Below are positions 8,197 through 15,417 of a DNA stretch of 41,844 nucleotides, in pieces. Location: assembly GCF_900106995.1 (NCBI RefSeq), contig NZ_FNOK01000073.1, positions 1 to 41,844 on the forward strand, given 5' to 3'. The notes beneath the pieces are model-generated. The model was not told the DNA's origin. It did no database searches and saw nothing but the letters and a program-made list of their open reading frames with translations. Source of the stretch: Saccharopolyspora shandongensis. Its GTDB lineage: Bacteria > Actinomycetota > Actinomycetes > Mycobacteriales > Pseudonocardiaceae. The position numbers and the translations under genes are program-made. Position 1 is the first letter of the stretch, and the number at the start of each line of letters is the position of its first letter.

Positions 8197-8913
8197 ATGT
8201 GTGGTCGGTACGCCGTCCGGCACGACCCGGCGGCGCTGGCCGAGGAATTCGCGGCGACGGATCGCACGGCCGGGGCCGTCGGCGCGGATTTCAACGTGAC
8301 GCCGACCAAGACGGTGCCGATCGTCGTGCAGCGCGGCGCCGAGCGCAGCGTCCGCCCGGTGCGCTGGGGCCTGGTGCCGACCTGGGCGAAGGAGATCGGC
8401 AGCGGCCCGCCCATGATCAACGCGCGGGCCGAGTCCATCACCACCAAGCCGGCCTTCGCGGACTCGGCGCGCCGCCGCCGCTGCCTGATGCCCGCCACCG
8501 GCTGGTACGAGTGGCGGCCCGGTGACCAGCGGCGACAGCCCTACCTGTGCACTCGCGGGGACGGCGAGAGCCTGGCGATGGCCGCGGTGTTCTCCGCGTG
8601 GTGGGCGCCGAACTCGACCGACCAGCCGCTGGTGACCTGCGCGGTCGTCACCACCGATGCCGTCGGTGAGCTCGCCGACATCCACCACCGCATGCCGCTG
8701 GTGCTGCCGAGGCACCGCTGGGCGGACTGGCTCGATCCGCAGCGCACCGAGATCGCGGACCTGCTGGAACCCGAACCGGAGGTGCTCGCCGAACTGGCGA
8801 TCCACCCCGTCTCCACCGAGGTGAACAGCATGCGCAACAACCATCCTGACCTGCTGGAACAGGTCGAGCCGGCGCCCGCGCCCGCCGAGCAAGCCGCGCT
8901 GTTCGAGTCATGA
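8197..8913 (+). CDS. SRAP-domain protein (abasic-site protein), copy 2
   Basis: The 238-residue paralogue of the preceding gene also starts MCGRYA and keeps every known functional residue: Cys2, Asn75 in MINARAES, Glu105 in GWYEW and His163 in DIHHRMP. The two copies share the overall path but differ at many positions and in loop lengths (copy 2 lacks about 10 residues around residue 50), so the duplication is old and both appear to be under selection. The final codon overlaps the start of the next gene (ATGA). Confidence 0.93.
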   Translation: MCGRYAVRHDPAALAEEFAATDRTAGAVGADFNVTPTKTVPIVVQRGAERSVRPVRWGLVPTWAKEIGSGPPMINARAESITTKPAFADSARRRRCLMPATGWYEWRPGDQRRQPYLCTRGDGESLAMAAVFSAWWAPNSTDQPLVTCAVVTTDAVGELADIHHRMPLVLPRHRWADWLDPQRTEIADLLEPEPEVLAELAIHPVSTEVNSMRNNHPDLLEQVEPAPAPAEQAALFES

Positions 8914-9521
8914 CCAGGGTCGAGGTCGAGACGCCGCACGGCCCGGCCAGGGCCGAGCTGCACTGCGCGGAGGAGGGGCGCGCCGCGCTGCTGCTCGGGC
9001 ACGGCGCGGGCGGTGGGATCGCCGCGCCCGACCTGGTGGCGGTGACGCGGGCCGCGACGGAAGCCGGCGTGCACGTGGCGCTGGTCGAGCAGCCCTACCG
9101 GGTGGCCGGCCGCCGGGCGCCCGCCCCGGCGAAGCAGCTGGACGCGGCCTGGCTCGCCGTGGTGGAGGACCTCGGCGAGCGCTGGTTCGCGGATCTCTCG
9201 CTGATCTTCGGCGGCCGGTCCTCGGGGGCGCGCGTCGCCTGCCGCACCGCGGAGGCGGGCGCCGCTTCGGCGGTGCTGTGCCTGGCGTTCCCGGTACACC
9301 CGCCCGGCAAGCCGGAGAAGTCGCGGCTGGGCGAGCTCGACGGGGTGGAGGCCCCGGTGCTGGTGGTGCAGGGCGAGCGGGACGCGTTCGGCCAGCCGGA
9401 ACCGTCGCACAACCGCGAGGTGGTGCTGGTGCCCGGCGACCACTCGCTGAAGGCCGACGTGGACGCCGTCTTCCGCGCCGCGCAGGAGTGGCTCGGCCGG
9501 ATTCTCCGCCTCATCGACTAG
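8910..9521 (+). CDS. Small alpha/beta hydrolase (Tex30/KANL3-like)
   Basis: The 203-residue protein has a compact alpha/beta-hydrolase core: LLLGHGAGGG (oxyanion loop, about residues 29-38), a nucleophile elbow FGGRSSGAR (Ser about residue 97), an Asp in QGERDAFG and a His in VPGDHSLK. This matches the Tex30/KANL3-like group of dienelactone-hydrolase relatives, whose substrates are unknown. The ATGA overlap with the second SRAP gene implies coupled translation and a possible shared DNA-damage context, but no direct link is visible. Confidence 0.87.
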   Translation: MTRVEVETPHGPARAELHCAEEGRAALLLGHGAGGGIAAPDLVAVTRAATEAGVHVALVEQPYRVAGRRAPAPAKQLDAAWLAVVEDLGERWFADLSLIFGGRSSGARVACRTAEAGAASAVLCLAFPVHPPGKPEKSRLGELDGVEAPVLVVQGERDAFGQPEPSHNREVVLVPGDHSLKADVDAVFRAAQEWLGRILRLID

Positions 9522-9792
9522 CACTCGAAATAGTTGTGACCGGGGGCACGATTCCGGCGGCCGAATCGTCCGCTCGAAAGCGCCGCGTTGCCGGTTCTGC
9601 CCGGATGCCGCAACATCGGTGCGGCACTGGGGGGGGAATCGTTTCTTCCGATCGCCCGGAATCGCGGTCGGGGCGTGAATCGGTCTGCAGAAAAGCGAAT
9701 TCGGCTGCGATCTCGTCGATGCTCCCGGGCAGGAGGAATGCCCCGGCCTGTCCGGGTCCCGGTGCGGCTGTTGCGCGGCAGCCGCACCAACG
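9522..9792. other. Intergenic stretch without a gene
   Basis: About 270 bp between the hydrolase and the terminator of the opposite gene. No frame shows both a start with ribosome binding site and codon bias like the neighbours; the AT content is higher than in the genes. CGAATCG-like words recur, but I see no ordered repeat. Confidence 0.6.
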
Positions 9793-9824
9793 CCCGGGGG
9801 AGCGGCCGTCCGCTCCCCCGGGGC
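9793..9824. terminator. Bidirectional GC-rich hairpin
   Basis: A perfect 10-bp stem GGGGGAGCGG / CCGCTCCCCC with a 4-nt loop (9796-9819), extendable by further G/C pairs with one bulge. It lies between the convergent hydrolase and YbaK-type genes, right after the latter's stop, and has no T tract, as is common in actinobacteria. Confidence 0.75.
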
Positions 9825-9826
9825 GG

Positions 9827-10303
9827 TCAACCGGCGATGTCGGCGACGCGGGCGTCGAGCAGCCGGACCAGATCGTCGGCCGCCAGCTCGATCTCCAGGC
9901 CGCGCCGCCCGGCGCTGCAGTAGATCGTGTCGAACCCGGTCGCCGACGCGTCGATCACGACGGGGAGCCGTTTCTTCTGGCCGAGCGGGGAAATCCCGCC
10001 CGCCACGTAGCCGGTGGCGCGTTCGGCGTCGGCGATCTCGGCCATCTTCGCCTTCTTCCCGCCGACGGCGGCGGCGAGCGCCTTGAGATCGAGTTGGCCG
10101 GTGACCGGCACCACGCCCACGGCGAGCTTGCCGTCGACCTCCGCGACCAGCGTCTTGAAGATCCGCTCCGGCGGCTGGCCGAGCGCCTCGGCGGCTTCCA
10201 GGCCGAACGACTCGGCGCGCGGGTCGTGTTCGTACGCGTGAACCTGGTGCGAGATGCGCCGCTTGCTCAACAGCGCCGTAGCCGGGGTGCCCTTGCCTGC
10301 CAT
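9827..10303 (-). CDS. ybaK: YbaK/EbsC family Cys-tRNA(Pro) deacylase
   Basis: The 158-residue protein matches the YbaK/EbsC editing-domain family, which removes wrongly attached Cys from tRNA(Pro). Signatures: ERIFKTLVAEVDGKLAVGVVPV with the conserved Lys, LAAAVGGKKAKMAE, GYVAGGISPLGQKKRLPVVID, and a final SAGRRGLEIELAADDLVRL. ATG at 10303 (MAGKGTPATALL) is the family-typical start, although the ribosome binding site is weak; a GTG three codons upstream is an alternative. It is divergent from sigR, with the SigR-type promoter in between. Confidence 0.9.
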   Translation of the reverse strand: MAGKGTPATALLSKRRISHQVHAYEHDPRAESFGLEAAEALGQPPERIFKTLVAEVDGKLAVGVVPVTGQLDLKALAAAVGGKKAKMAEIADAERATGYVAGGISPLGQKKRLPVVIDASATGFDTIYCSAGRRGLEIELAADDLVRLLDARVADIAG

Positions 10304-10323
10304 GAGCGTCACTCTAGAAGGCC

Positions 10324-10350
10324 GGAATATCTCCCGGCACGCATTGCGTT
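10324..10350 (+). promoter_or_regulatory. SigR-type promoter (GGAAT-N19-GTT)
   Basis: GGAAT at 10324-10328 and GTT at 10348-10350, 19 nt apart, match the known SigR/SigH consensus GGAAT-N18/19-GTT. It points at the sigR gene and predicts autoregulation under thiol oxidation. The expected start of transcription, about 8-10 nt beyond GTT, falls on or next to an in-frame GTG at 10360 (see findings). Confidence 0.8.
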
Positions 10351-10530
10351 GGACGGGGCGTGACGATGGACTCGACGAACACCTGCGTGCTGGACCGCCC
10401 CGAGCGTGCGCCGCTATCACCACCGGGAAATAGCAGGCGGGCACGGGTATCCTCGAATGCGGACCATGCGCAGGATCGCATGGGTTCGTCGCCTGCAGTC
10501 ACCTCGTCCAGGCGGCGGGAAAGGAGCCCG

Positions 10531-11235
10531 GTGCCAAGCACCCCAGAGCACCCGGACGCAACCGGGCGGCCCGGCGACGTCGGGCGGCTCAGCACTGCCG
10601 ACACCGATGCACCCGTCGACTCCGCCGTGGTCGACCGCGGTGAGGAGAACGACGAGCAGCGCGCGGCCCGCTTCGAGCGGGACGCGATGCCGCTGCTGGA
10701 CCAGCTCTACGGCGCGGCGCTGCGGATGACCCGCAACGCGCAGGACGCCGAGGACCTGGTCCAGGAGACCTACCTCAAGGCCTTCTCCGCGTTCAAGTCG
10801 TTCGCGCAGGGCACGAACCTCAAGGCCTGGCTGTACAGGATCCTCACCAACACCTACATCAACGGTTACCGCAAGCGGCAGCGGCAGCCCCAGCAGCAGC
10901 CTACCGACGAGATCGCCGACTGGCAGCTCGCGCAGGCGGAGAACCACACCTCCAGCGGCCTGCGCTCGGCCGAGGTCGAGGCGCTCGACCGGCTGCCGGA
11001 CACCGATGTGAAGGCCGCTCTCCAGCAGCTGGCCGAAGAGTTCCGCATGGTCGTCTACCTCGCGGACGTGGAAGGCTTCGCCTACAAGGAGATCGCCGAG
11101 ATCATGGGCACCCCGATCGGCACCGTGATGTCGAGGCTGCACCGTGGTCGCCGGCAGCTGCGTGAGATGCTCACCGACGTTGCCCGTGATCGCGGTTTCT
11201 TGCGGCAGAACCAGCGGGAGGTGAGCACCAAATGA
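10531..11235 (+). CDS. sigR: ECF sigma factor SigR/SigH type
   Basis: The 234-residue protein is a group IV sigma factor of the thiol-oxidation type. Region 2 (about residues 55-120) has ALRMTRNAQDAEDLVQETYLKAF and NLKAWLYRILTNTYINGYRK; region 4 (about 160-220) has FRMVVYLADVEGFAYKEIAEIM and GTVMSRLHRGRRQLRE. GTG at 10531 follows AAGGAG by 6 nt and is the likely main start. The frame remains open 57 codons upstream to GTG at 10360, beside a SigR-type promoter, so a longer isoform like the Streptomyces SigR' is plausible. It directs thioredoxin and other disulfide-stress genes in relatives. Its stop overlaps the start of rsrA, the partner anti-sigma factor. Confidence 0.95.
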   Translation: MPSTPEHPDATGRPGDVGRLSTADTDAPVDSAVVDRGEENDEQRAARFERDAMPLLDQLYGAALRMTRNAQDAEDLVQETYLKAFSAFKSFAQGTNLKAWLYRILTNTYINGYRKRQRQPQQQPTDEIADWQLAQAENHTSSGLRSAEVEALDRLPDTDVKAALQQLAEEFRMVVYLADVEGFAYKEIAEIMGTPIGTVMSRLHRGRRQLREMLTDVARDRGFLRQNQREVSTK

Positions 11236-11564
11236 ACTGCGGTGGGCCGGACGAAGCCTCCTGCGAGGACGTGCTCGCTGAAGTGTGGCTTTTCCTGGAC
11301 AACGAGTGCGACCAGCAGCGGCGCGCCGCCGTGCAGCAGCACCTCGACGGGTGCGGGAGCTGCCTCGAGCACTTCGGCATCGAGGAGCACATCAAGGCGT
11401 TGCTGCATCGCAAGTGCAGCGGTGAGCACGCGCCCATGGAGCTGAAGGCCCGGCTCCGGGCCTCGATCCGCGAGGCCGTCCTGGAGAAGGCGGAAGTGAC
11501 CGTCGAGCGCGGCCCCGAAGGCACCTCGGTGGAAGTGCGGGCGAAGCGAACTTCGGCGGAATGA
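11232..11564 (+). CDS. rsrA: Zinc-binding redox anti-sigma factor RsrA
   Basis: The 110-residue protein has the ZAS (zinc anti-sigma) motif with Cys11, His37, Cys41 and Cys44 (HLDGCGSC), the same positions as in Streptomyces RsrA. In relatives, oxidation of these cysteines releases zinc and sets SigR free. Additional cysteines at 3, 26 and about 62 could take part in disulfides. The ATG overlaps the stop of sigR (ATGA), which fits equal production of both partners. A strong terminator follows 13 bp after the stop. Confidence 0.95.
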   Translation: MNCGGPDEASCEDVLAEVWLFLDNECDQQRRAAVQQHLDGCGSCLEHFGIEEHIKALLHRKCSGEHAPMELKARLRASIREAVLEKAEVTVERGPEGTSVEVRAKRTSAE

Positions 11565-11576
11565 CCCGCAAGACGA

Positions 11577-11612
11577 CGAATGGCCCCGGACCGATTGGTC
11601 CGGGGCCATTCG
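11577..11612. terminator. Terminator after sigR-rsrA
   Basis: A perfect 16-bp stem CGAATGGCCCCGGACC with the loop GATT and a matching right arm. It lies between the convergent rsrA and bL37 genes and can stop transcription both ways. Confidence 0.9.
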
Positions 11613-11639
11613 AGCTTTCGACGGCTGGTGCCGTCGCGT

Positions 11640-11717
11640 TCACGAGCCGTTGGGGCGCTTGCCGTGGTTGGCCTTGTTCTTGCGCCGGTCCTTCTTCTTG
11701 CGGCCACGCTTACCCAT
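11640..11717 (-). CDS. Ribosomal protein bL37 (25 residues)
   Basis: A tiny, very basic 25-codon gene read from ATG at 11717, with GGGAG six nt upstream. The peptide starts MGKRGRKKKDRRKNKANHG and ends KRPNGS, matching the 24-25 residue large-subunit protein bL37 first seen in mycobacterial ribosome structures. It is shorter than common gene-finding limits. Placement opposite rsrA, beyond a shared terminator, is like that of many actinobacteria. Confidence 0.9.
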   Translation of the reverse strand: MGKRGRKKKDRRKNKANHGKRPNGS

Positions 11718-11896
11718 GGCAACTCCCTAAAGTTCGCTTTCGACCAGTCCGACCGTTCGCAGGTCTGCACGACCACCCGGTCTCCGCTGGGGTTTCGACT
11801 ATCTAGTTTGACATGTGCGCCACCTGCCGCCGGCGGGTGGTTCCGGTCGTGGTTTCCTAATCAGGGGCCTACCGGGTCCACGACGAGGAGGAGAGC

Positions 11897-12112
11897 ATGG
11901 CCGAGGAGATCCGCGCGGAGATGGTCGCCAACGTCATGACGGTGTCGGTGGCCGAAGGCGACTCGGTCGGCGATGGCGACTCGCTGGTGCTGCTGGAGTC
12001 CATGAAGATGGAGATCCCGGTGCTCAGCGAGGTGTCGGGGACGGTCAGTACGGTTGCCGTCAAGCCGGGCGACGTGGTCCAGGAAGGCGATCTCATCGCG
12101 GTCGTGGAGTGA
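11897..12112 (+). CDS. Free-standing biotinyl/lipoyl attachment domain protein
   Basis: A 71-residue protein that is only a biotin/lipoyl carrier domain: a half-barrel with VSVAEGDSV, the modification hairpin LLESMKMEIPV with Lys37 between two Met, as in biotin carrier proteins, and VKPGDVVQEGDLIAVVE. GAGGAGGAG lies right before the ATG. No carboxylase subunit is next to it, so it must serve an enzyme encoded elsewhere, or have another role. It is 30 bp before the PdtaS gene and likely in the same transcript. Confidence 0.9.
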   Translation: MAEEIRAEMVANVMTVSVAEGDSVGDGDSLVLLESMKMEIPVLSEVSGTVSTVAVKPGDVVQEGDLIAVVE

Positions 12113-12142
12113 CGCGACCGCGCCGACCCAGGGAGGCGGATC

Positions 12143-13636
12143 TTGTCCACGCTGAGTGATCTGCTCGCCGAGCACACCGGGTTGTCCGGCACCGCCGCCG
12201 ACCACCTGCAGCTCGTGGTCGCCGAGTGGCAGCTGCTGTCCGACCTGTCGTTCGCCGATTTCCTGCTCTGGGTTCCGATCGGGCCGCAGGATGCGCCGGA
12301 GAGCCGGTTCCTGTGCGTGGCGCAGGCGCGGCCCACCACGGCGCCCACGGCCCATCCGGAAGACGTCGTCGGTACCGAGGTCACCCAGGACGAGCACCCG
12401 CAGCTGCGCCGCGCCGCGCTGGAGGGCCGGATCTGCCGCGAGGAGGATCCGCGCTGGCACCTGGGCGTGCCGGTGCGCCGCGAGACCATCCCGGTGAAGC
12501 TGGGGAACGAGATCGTCGCGGTGCTCAGCCGGGACACCAACCTGGCCGTGCCGCGGGTGCCGTCGCCGCTGGAGATCTCCTACCTGGGCAGTGCCGCCGA
12601 CCTGTGCCAGATGGTCGCGGACGGCACCTTCCCGACGCCGGAGCCGGCGCCCGACGTGCACACCAGCCCGCGGGTCGGTGACGGGCTCATCCGCCTGGAC
12701 AGTTCGGGCACGGTCGTCTTCGCCAGCCCGAACGCTCTGTCGGCCTACCACCGCATGGGCCACGCCGCGGATCTGGTCGGGGCGCAGCTCGCGCCGCTGA
12801 CCCGGTCGCTGCTCAACGATCCGTTCGACGCCGACGAGGTGGCGCAGCGCGTCCGCCGGGCGATGGGCGGTCAGCCCAGCATGCGCATCGAGGCCGAGGC
12901 CCGGGGCGCGACGGTGCTGTTCCGGGCGCTGCCGCTGCGGCCCCGCGGCCAGCAGGCGGGTGCGCTGGTCCTGGTGCGCGACGTGACCGAGGTCAAGCGC
13001 CGCGACCGCGCGTTGATGTCGAAGGACGCGACGATCCGCGAGATCCACCACCGCGTCAAGAACAACCTGCAGACGGTCGCCGCGCTGCTGCGGCTGCAGT
13101 CGCGCCGCACCGGGAACACCGAGGCGCGGCTCGCGCTGGACGAGTCGGTGCGGCGGGTGACGTCGATCGCGCTGGTGCACGAGACGCTGTCGATGTCGGT
13201 GGACGAGCGGGTCGATCTCGACGACGTGGTCGATCGCGTGATCCCGATGATGAGCGACGTCGCTGCGGCCGAGACCGGAGTCAAGGTTCGCCGCGAGGGC
13301 CTGTTCGGGGTGGTGTCGGCCGAGTTGGCCACGCCGCTGGTGATGGTGCTGACCGAGTTGGTCCAGAATGCTTTCGAGCACGCCTTCCCGGAGGGGCAGG
13401 GCGGCGAAGTCGTTGTGCAGGCGGAGCGTTCGGCGCGTTGGCTGGACGTCGTCATCTCGGATGACGGTCGCGGCCTGCCGAAGGGTTTCTCCCTCGAACG
13501 CGCCGAACGTCTCGGCCTGCAGATCGTGCGGACCCTCGTGGAATCAGAGCTCCGAGGATCGTTGAGCTTGCGCGGTCGCGGTCGGCAACGCGGTACCGAG
13601 GCGGTGCTGCGGGTGCCTCTGAAGTACCGGCGCTGA
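12143..13636 (+). CDS. pdtaS: Two-component sensor histidine kinase PdtaS
   Basis: The 497-residue cytosolic kinase has the PdtaS order: an N-terminal GAF-like domain (about 5-150), a PAS domain (about 175-285, with GLIRLDSSGTVVFASPNA), a HisKA_2 domain with EIHHRVKNNLQTVAALLRLQ (His302/His303 as phosphate acceptor site) and a HATPase domain with VLTELVQNAFEHAF and ISDDGRGLPKGF. No membrane segment is seen. In mycobacteria PdtaS phosphorylates PdtaR, an ANTAR RNA-binding response regulator; no pdtaR is nearby here. TTG at 12143 is used because GGGAGG lies 6-7 nt upstream. Confidence 0.93.
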   Translation: MSTLSDLLAEHTGLSGTAADHLQLVVAEWQLLSDLSFADFLLWVPIGPQDAPESRFLCVAQARPTTAPTAHPEDVVGTEVTQDEHPQLRRAALEGRICREEDPRWHLGVPVRRETIPVKLGNEIVAVLSRDTNLAVPRVPSPLEISYLGSAADLCQMVADGTFPTPEPAPDVHTSPRVGDGLIRLDSSGTVVFASPNALSAYHRMGHAADLVGAQLAPLTRSLLNDPFDADEVAQRVRRAMGGQPSMRIEAEARGATVLFRALPLRPRGQQAGALVLVRDVTEVKRRDRALMSKDATIREIHHRVKNNLQTVAALLRLQSRRTGNTEARLALDESVRRVTSIALVHETLSMSVDERVDLDDVVDRVIPMMSDVAAAETGVKVRREGLFGVVSAELATPLVMVLTELVQNAFEHAFPEGQGGEVVVQAERSARWLDVVISDDGRGLPKGFSLERAERLGLQIVRTLVESELRGSLSLRGRGRQRGTEAVLRVPLKYRR

Positions 13637-13856
13637 CGTCGGCCCGTTGGCCGGGCGCCGCGCTGGTGCATCGATATCCGGTGACTCGCCGGTCGGGTGG
13701 CGGGTCGTGGCCGATCGGGTCGGTTTCCCGGTGACCGTCAGCTCATCCGGTGGAGAGCTCGGTGGGGGTTTCCGGGACCGACATCGACGCGGATCGGCCG
13801 GGTCTCGTCGGGGATGTGCTTCTGTCGGGTGCGATGGCCGTTCGTTCGACCGGGGC

Positions 13857-13905
13857 GAAAACGTGCGGTCGGCCGCCGGGGGTGCGACCGCACCGGCACG
13901 TTTTC
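13857..13905. terminator. Bidirectional terminator between pdtaS and whiB1
   Basis: GAAAACGTG pairs with CACGTTTTC and CGGTCG with CGACCG, with a small bulge on the right arm. It lies between convergent genes, 14 bp past the whiB1 stop. The rest of the 280-bp gap (13637-13856) shows no gene. Confidence 0.7.
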
Positions 13906-13919
13906 AGCGAGTTCGCGAC

Positions 13920-14174
13920 TCAGGCGTTGGTGCGAGCCCGGGTGCGAGTGTTGCGACGCTTGAGCGCGCGACGCTCGTCTTCGCTCATTCCGCCCCATAC
14001 GCCGGCGTCCTGCCCGCTCTCCAGTGCCCAAGCCAGGCACTCGGAGGCGACCGGACAACGGCGGCAAACGGCCTTCGCCTCGGCGATCTGCAGCACAGCA
14101 GGACCGCTGTTCCCAACGGGGAAGAACAGCTCCGGGTCCTCGTCACGGCAAACCGCATCGTGGCGCCAGTCCAT
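13920..14174 (-). CDS. whiB1: WhiB1 iron-sulfur regulator
   Basis: The 84-residue protein is a WhiB-family [4Fe-4S] regulator. The four cluster ligands are Cys9, Cys37, Cys40 and Cys46 (C-x27-C-x2-C-x5-C), followed by the GVWGG turn and a basic DNA-binding tail rich in Arg. MDWRHDAVCRDEDPELFFPVG is the WhiB1 N-terminus; in mycobacteria WhiB1 is essential, binds the primary sigma factor and reacts with nitric oxide. The start ATG follows GGAGCAAGG. The upstream region has two CRP-like sites. Confidence 0.95.
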   Translation of the reverse strand: MDWRHDAVCRDEDPELFFPVGNSGPAVLQIAEAKAVCRRCPVASECLAWALESGQDAGVWGGMSEDERRALKRRNTRTRARTNA

Positions 14175-14233
14175 CGTTCCTTGCTCCTCGCTAGGCGCGC
14201 CTCATGCGCGCCGCTCGTTTCGTTCGGGGTGTT

Positions 14234-14249
14234 TGTGAATGCTTTCACG
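14234..14249. promoter_or_regulatory. CRP-like site, whiB1-proximal
   Basis: TGTGAATGCTTTCACG fits TGTGA-N6-TCACA except the last base. It is an exact duplicate of a second site 29 bp away. In mycobacteria the cAMP receptor protein binds twice upstream of whiB1, so the arrangement is meaningful. Confidence 0.7.
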
Positions 14250-14262
14250 GAGTCCGTGTGCT

Positions 14263-14278
14263 TGTGAATGCTTTCACG
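14263..14278. promoter_or_regulatory. CRP-like site, whiB1-distal
   Basis: The same 16-bp sequence TGTGAATGCTTTCACG as at 14234. A TTGACA box lies just beyond on the whiB1 strand (14290-14295), but no clear -10 could be paired with it. Confidence 0.7.
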
Positions 14279-14423
14279 AACTGCCGCGATGTCAAGAGTT
14301 CGATCTCGCGTGGTGAGGGAACTCACCTGAAAGATCGATAGGGCTTGACCAGGGGTTTCGGTGTGTCGCCGGTCGCAGACGGGGGTCGCGAGTCGACAAC
14401 TACGTTCATCCGTTACAAGAAGG

Positions 14424-15350
14424 TTATACAGCGACGCGGAGAGCGTCCGGGACGGAGAAGAACTCGATCACCGAACGCTCGCCCAGGCAATCGCCGTCGA
14501 CCTGCAGGCGCAACGGCTCCGTACAGGTTACGCGGAGATACCCCGCGTTTGCACGCTGAATTGAGTTTCTCGGGTGTGGTTTCCCTCTACCGCGTAGCAT
14601 CTGCGCTACATGTTGTAACACTGGGTAAGCGCTCATGTTGTGCAACGCGAAAACGCCGAGACCCGTGTCGAAGGTGGTGTCGGGGCTCATGCGCACCGGA
14701 CGTGACCCGAGATACGTCCACGGATCGGTGTTCGAGACGAACACGCTGTGCAACTGATCGACCGGATCTTCGTGACCGATTTGCAAGCTGATCCGCGGCG
14801 CCTGGCGCGCCATGCGGAAGTAGCAGCTCAACGCGGTGCGCGCATACAGGGCGGGCGTCACGTTCTGACCGCGGGAGCGCAACCGTTCGACCTCGGCGAC
14901 GACCTCGGCGTCCCAGCCGACGCCGGCGTTGAAGGTGAACCAGCGGTCGTCGGCCTTGCCGAGCCCGACCATCCGGCCGCTGCCCTCGGCCACCGCGCGC
15001 AGCAACCGGTGGGTGGCCTCGACCGGGTCCCTGGGCAGGCCGAGCGCGCGGGCGAACACGTTCGCCGAGCCGCCGGGCACCACGCCCAGCGTCGGCATCG
15101 CCCGGTCGCCGCGTTCGGCGGCCGAGAACATGCCGTTGACCACCTCGTTCACCGTGCCGTCGCCGCCGAGCGCGATCACCAGGTCGACGCCGTCCTCCAC
15201 GGCCGCTCGCGCGGTGTCGGAGGCGTGGCCCCAGTACTGCGTTTCGACGACGTCCAGCTTCAGCTCGCTGGCCAGCGCGTGGGCGATCACATCCCGGCCG
15301 GCCGCAGTGGTGGACGTCGCCTGCGGGTTGACGACGAGTACGGCGCGCAC
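14424..15350 (-). CDS. Diacylglycerol/sphingosine kinase-family lipid kinase
   Basis: The 308-residue protein has the DAGK catalytic domain: ALGGDGTVNEVVNG (nucleotide-binding loop, about residues 61-73), GVVPGGSANVFARALGLPRDP, FTFNAGVGWDAEVV, and a C-terminal VDGDCLGERSVIEFF. Family members phosphorylate diacylglycerol or related lipids at the membrane. The start is GTG at 15350 (MRAVLVVNPQATST, the usual N-terminus), with only a weak AGG upstream. It lies upstream of whiB1 on the same strand but 250 bp apart. Confidence 0.92.
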   Translation of the reverse strand: MRAVLVVNPQATSTTAAGRDVIAHALASELKLDVVETQYWGHASDTARAAVEDGVDLVIALGGDGTVNEVVNGMFSAAERGDRAMPTLGVVPGGSANVFARALGLPRDPVEATHRLLRAVAEGSGRMVGLGKADDRWFTFNAGVGWDAEVVAEVERLRSRGQNVTPALYARTALSCYFRMARQAPRISLQIGHEDPVDQLHSVFVSNTDPWTYLGSRPVRMSPDTTFDTGLGVFALHNMSAYPVLQHVAQMLRGRGKPHPRNSIQRANAGYLRVTCTEPLRLQVDGDCLGERSVIEFFSVPDALRVAV

Positions 15351-15417
15351 AACCGCAGCCTAGGCGAGGCCGTTGTGCGCCGACGCACCCTCCGGTGTTC
15401 GGCGTCTGCCGCGCGGG

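Noticed and set aside
9729..9826. ATG right behind AGGAGGA at about 9738
   Set aside because: The spacing is too short for initiation and the frame runs through the terminator into antisense of the deacylase.
11577..11612. Long perfect hairpin as a small RNA
   Set aside because: Position between two convergent stops explains it as a shared terminator.
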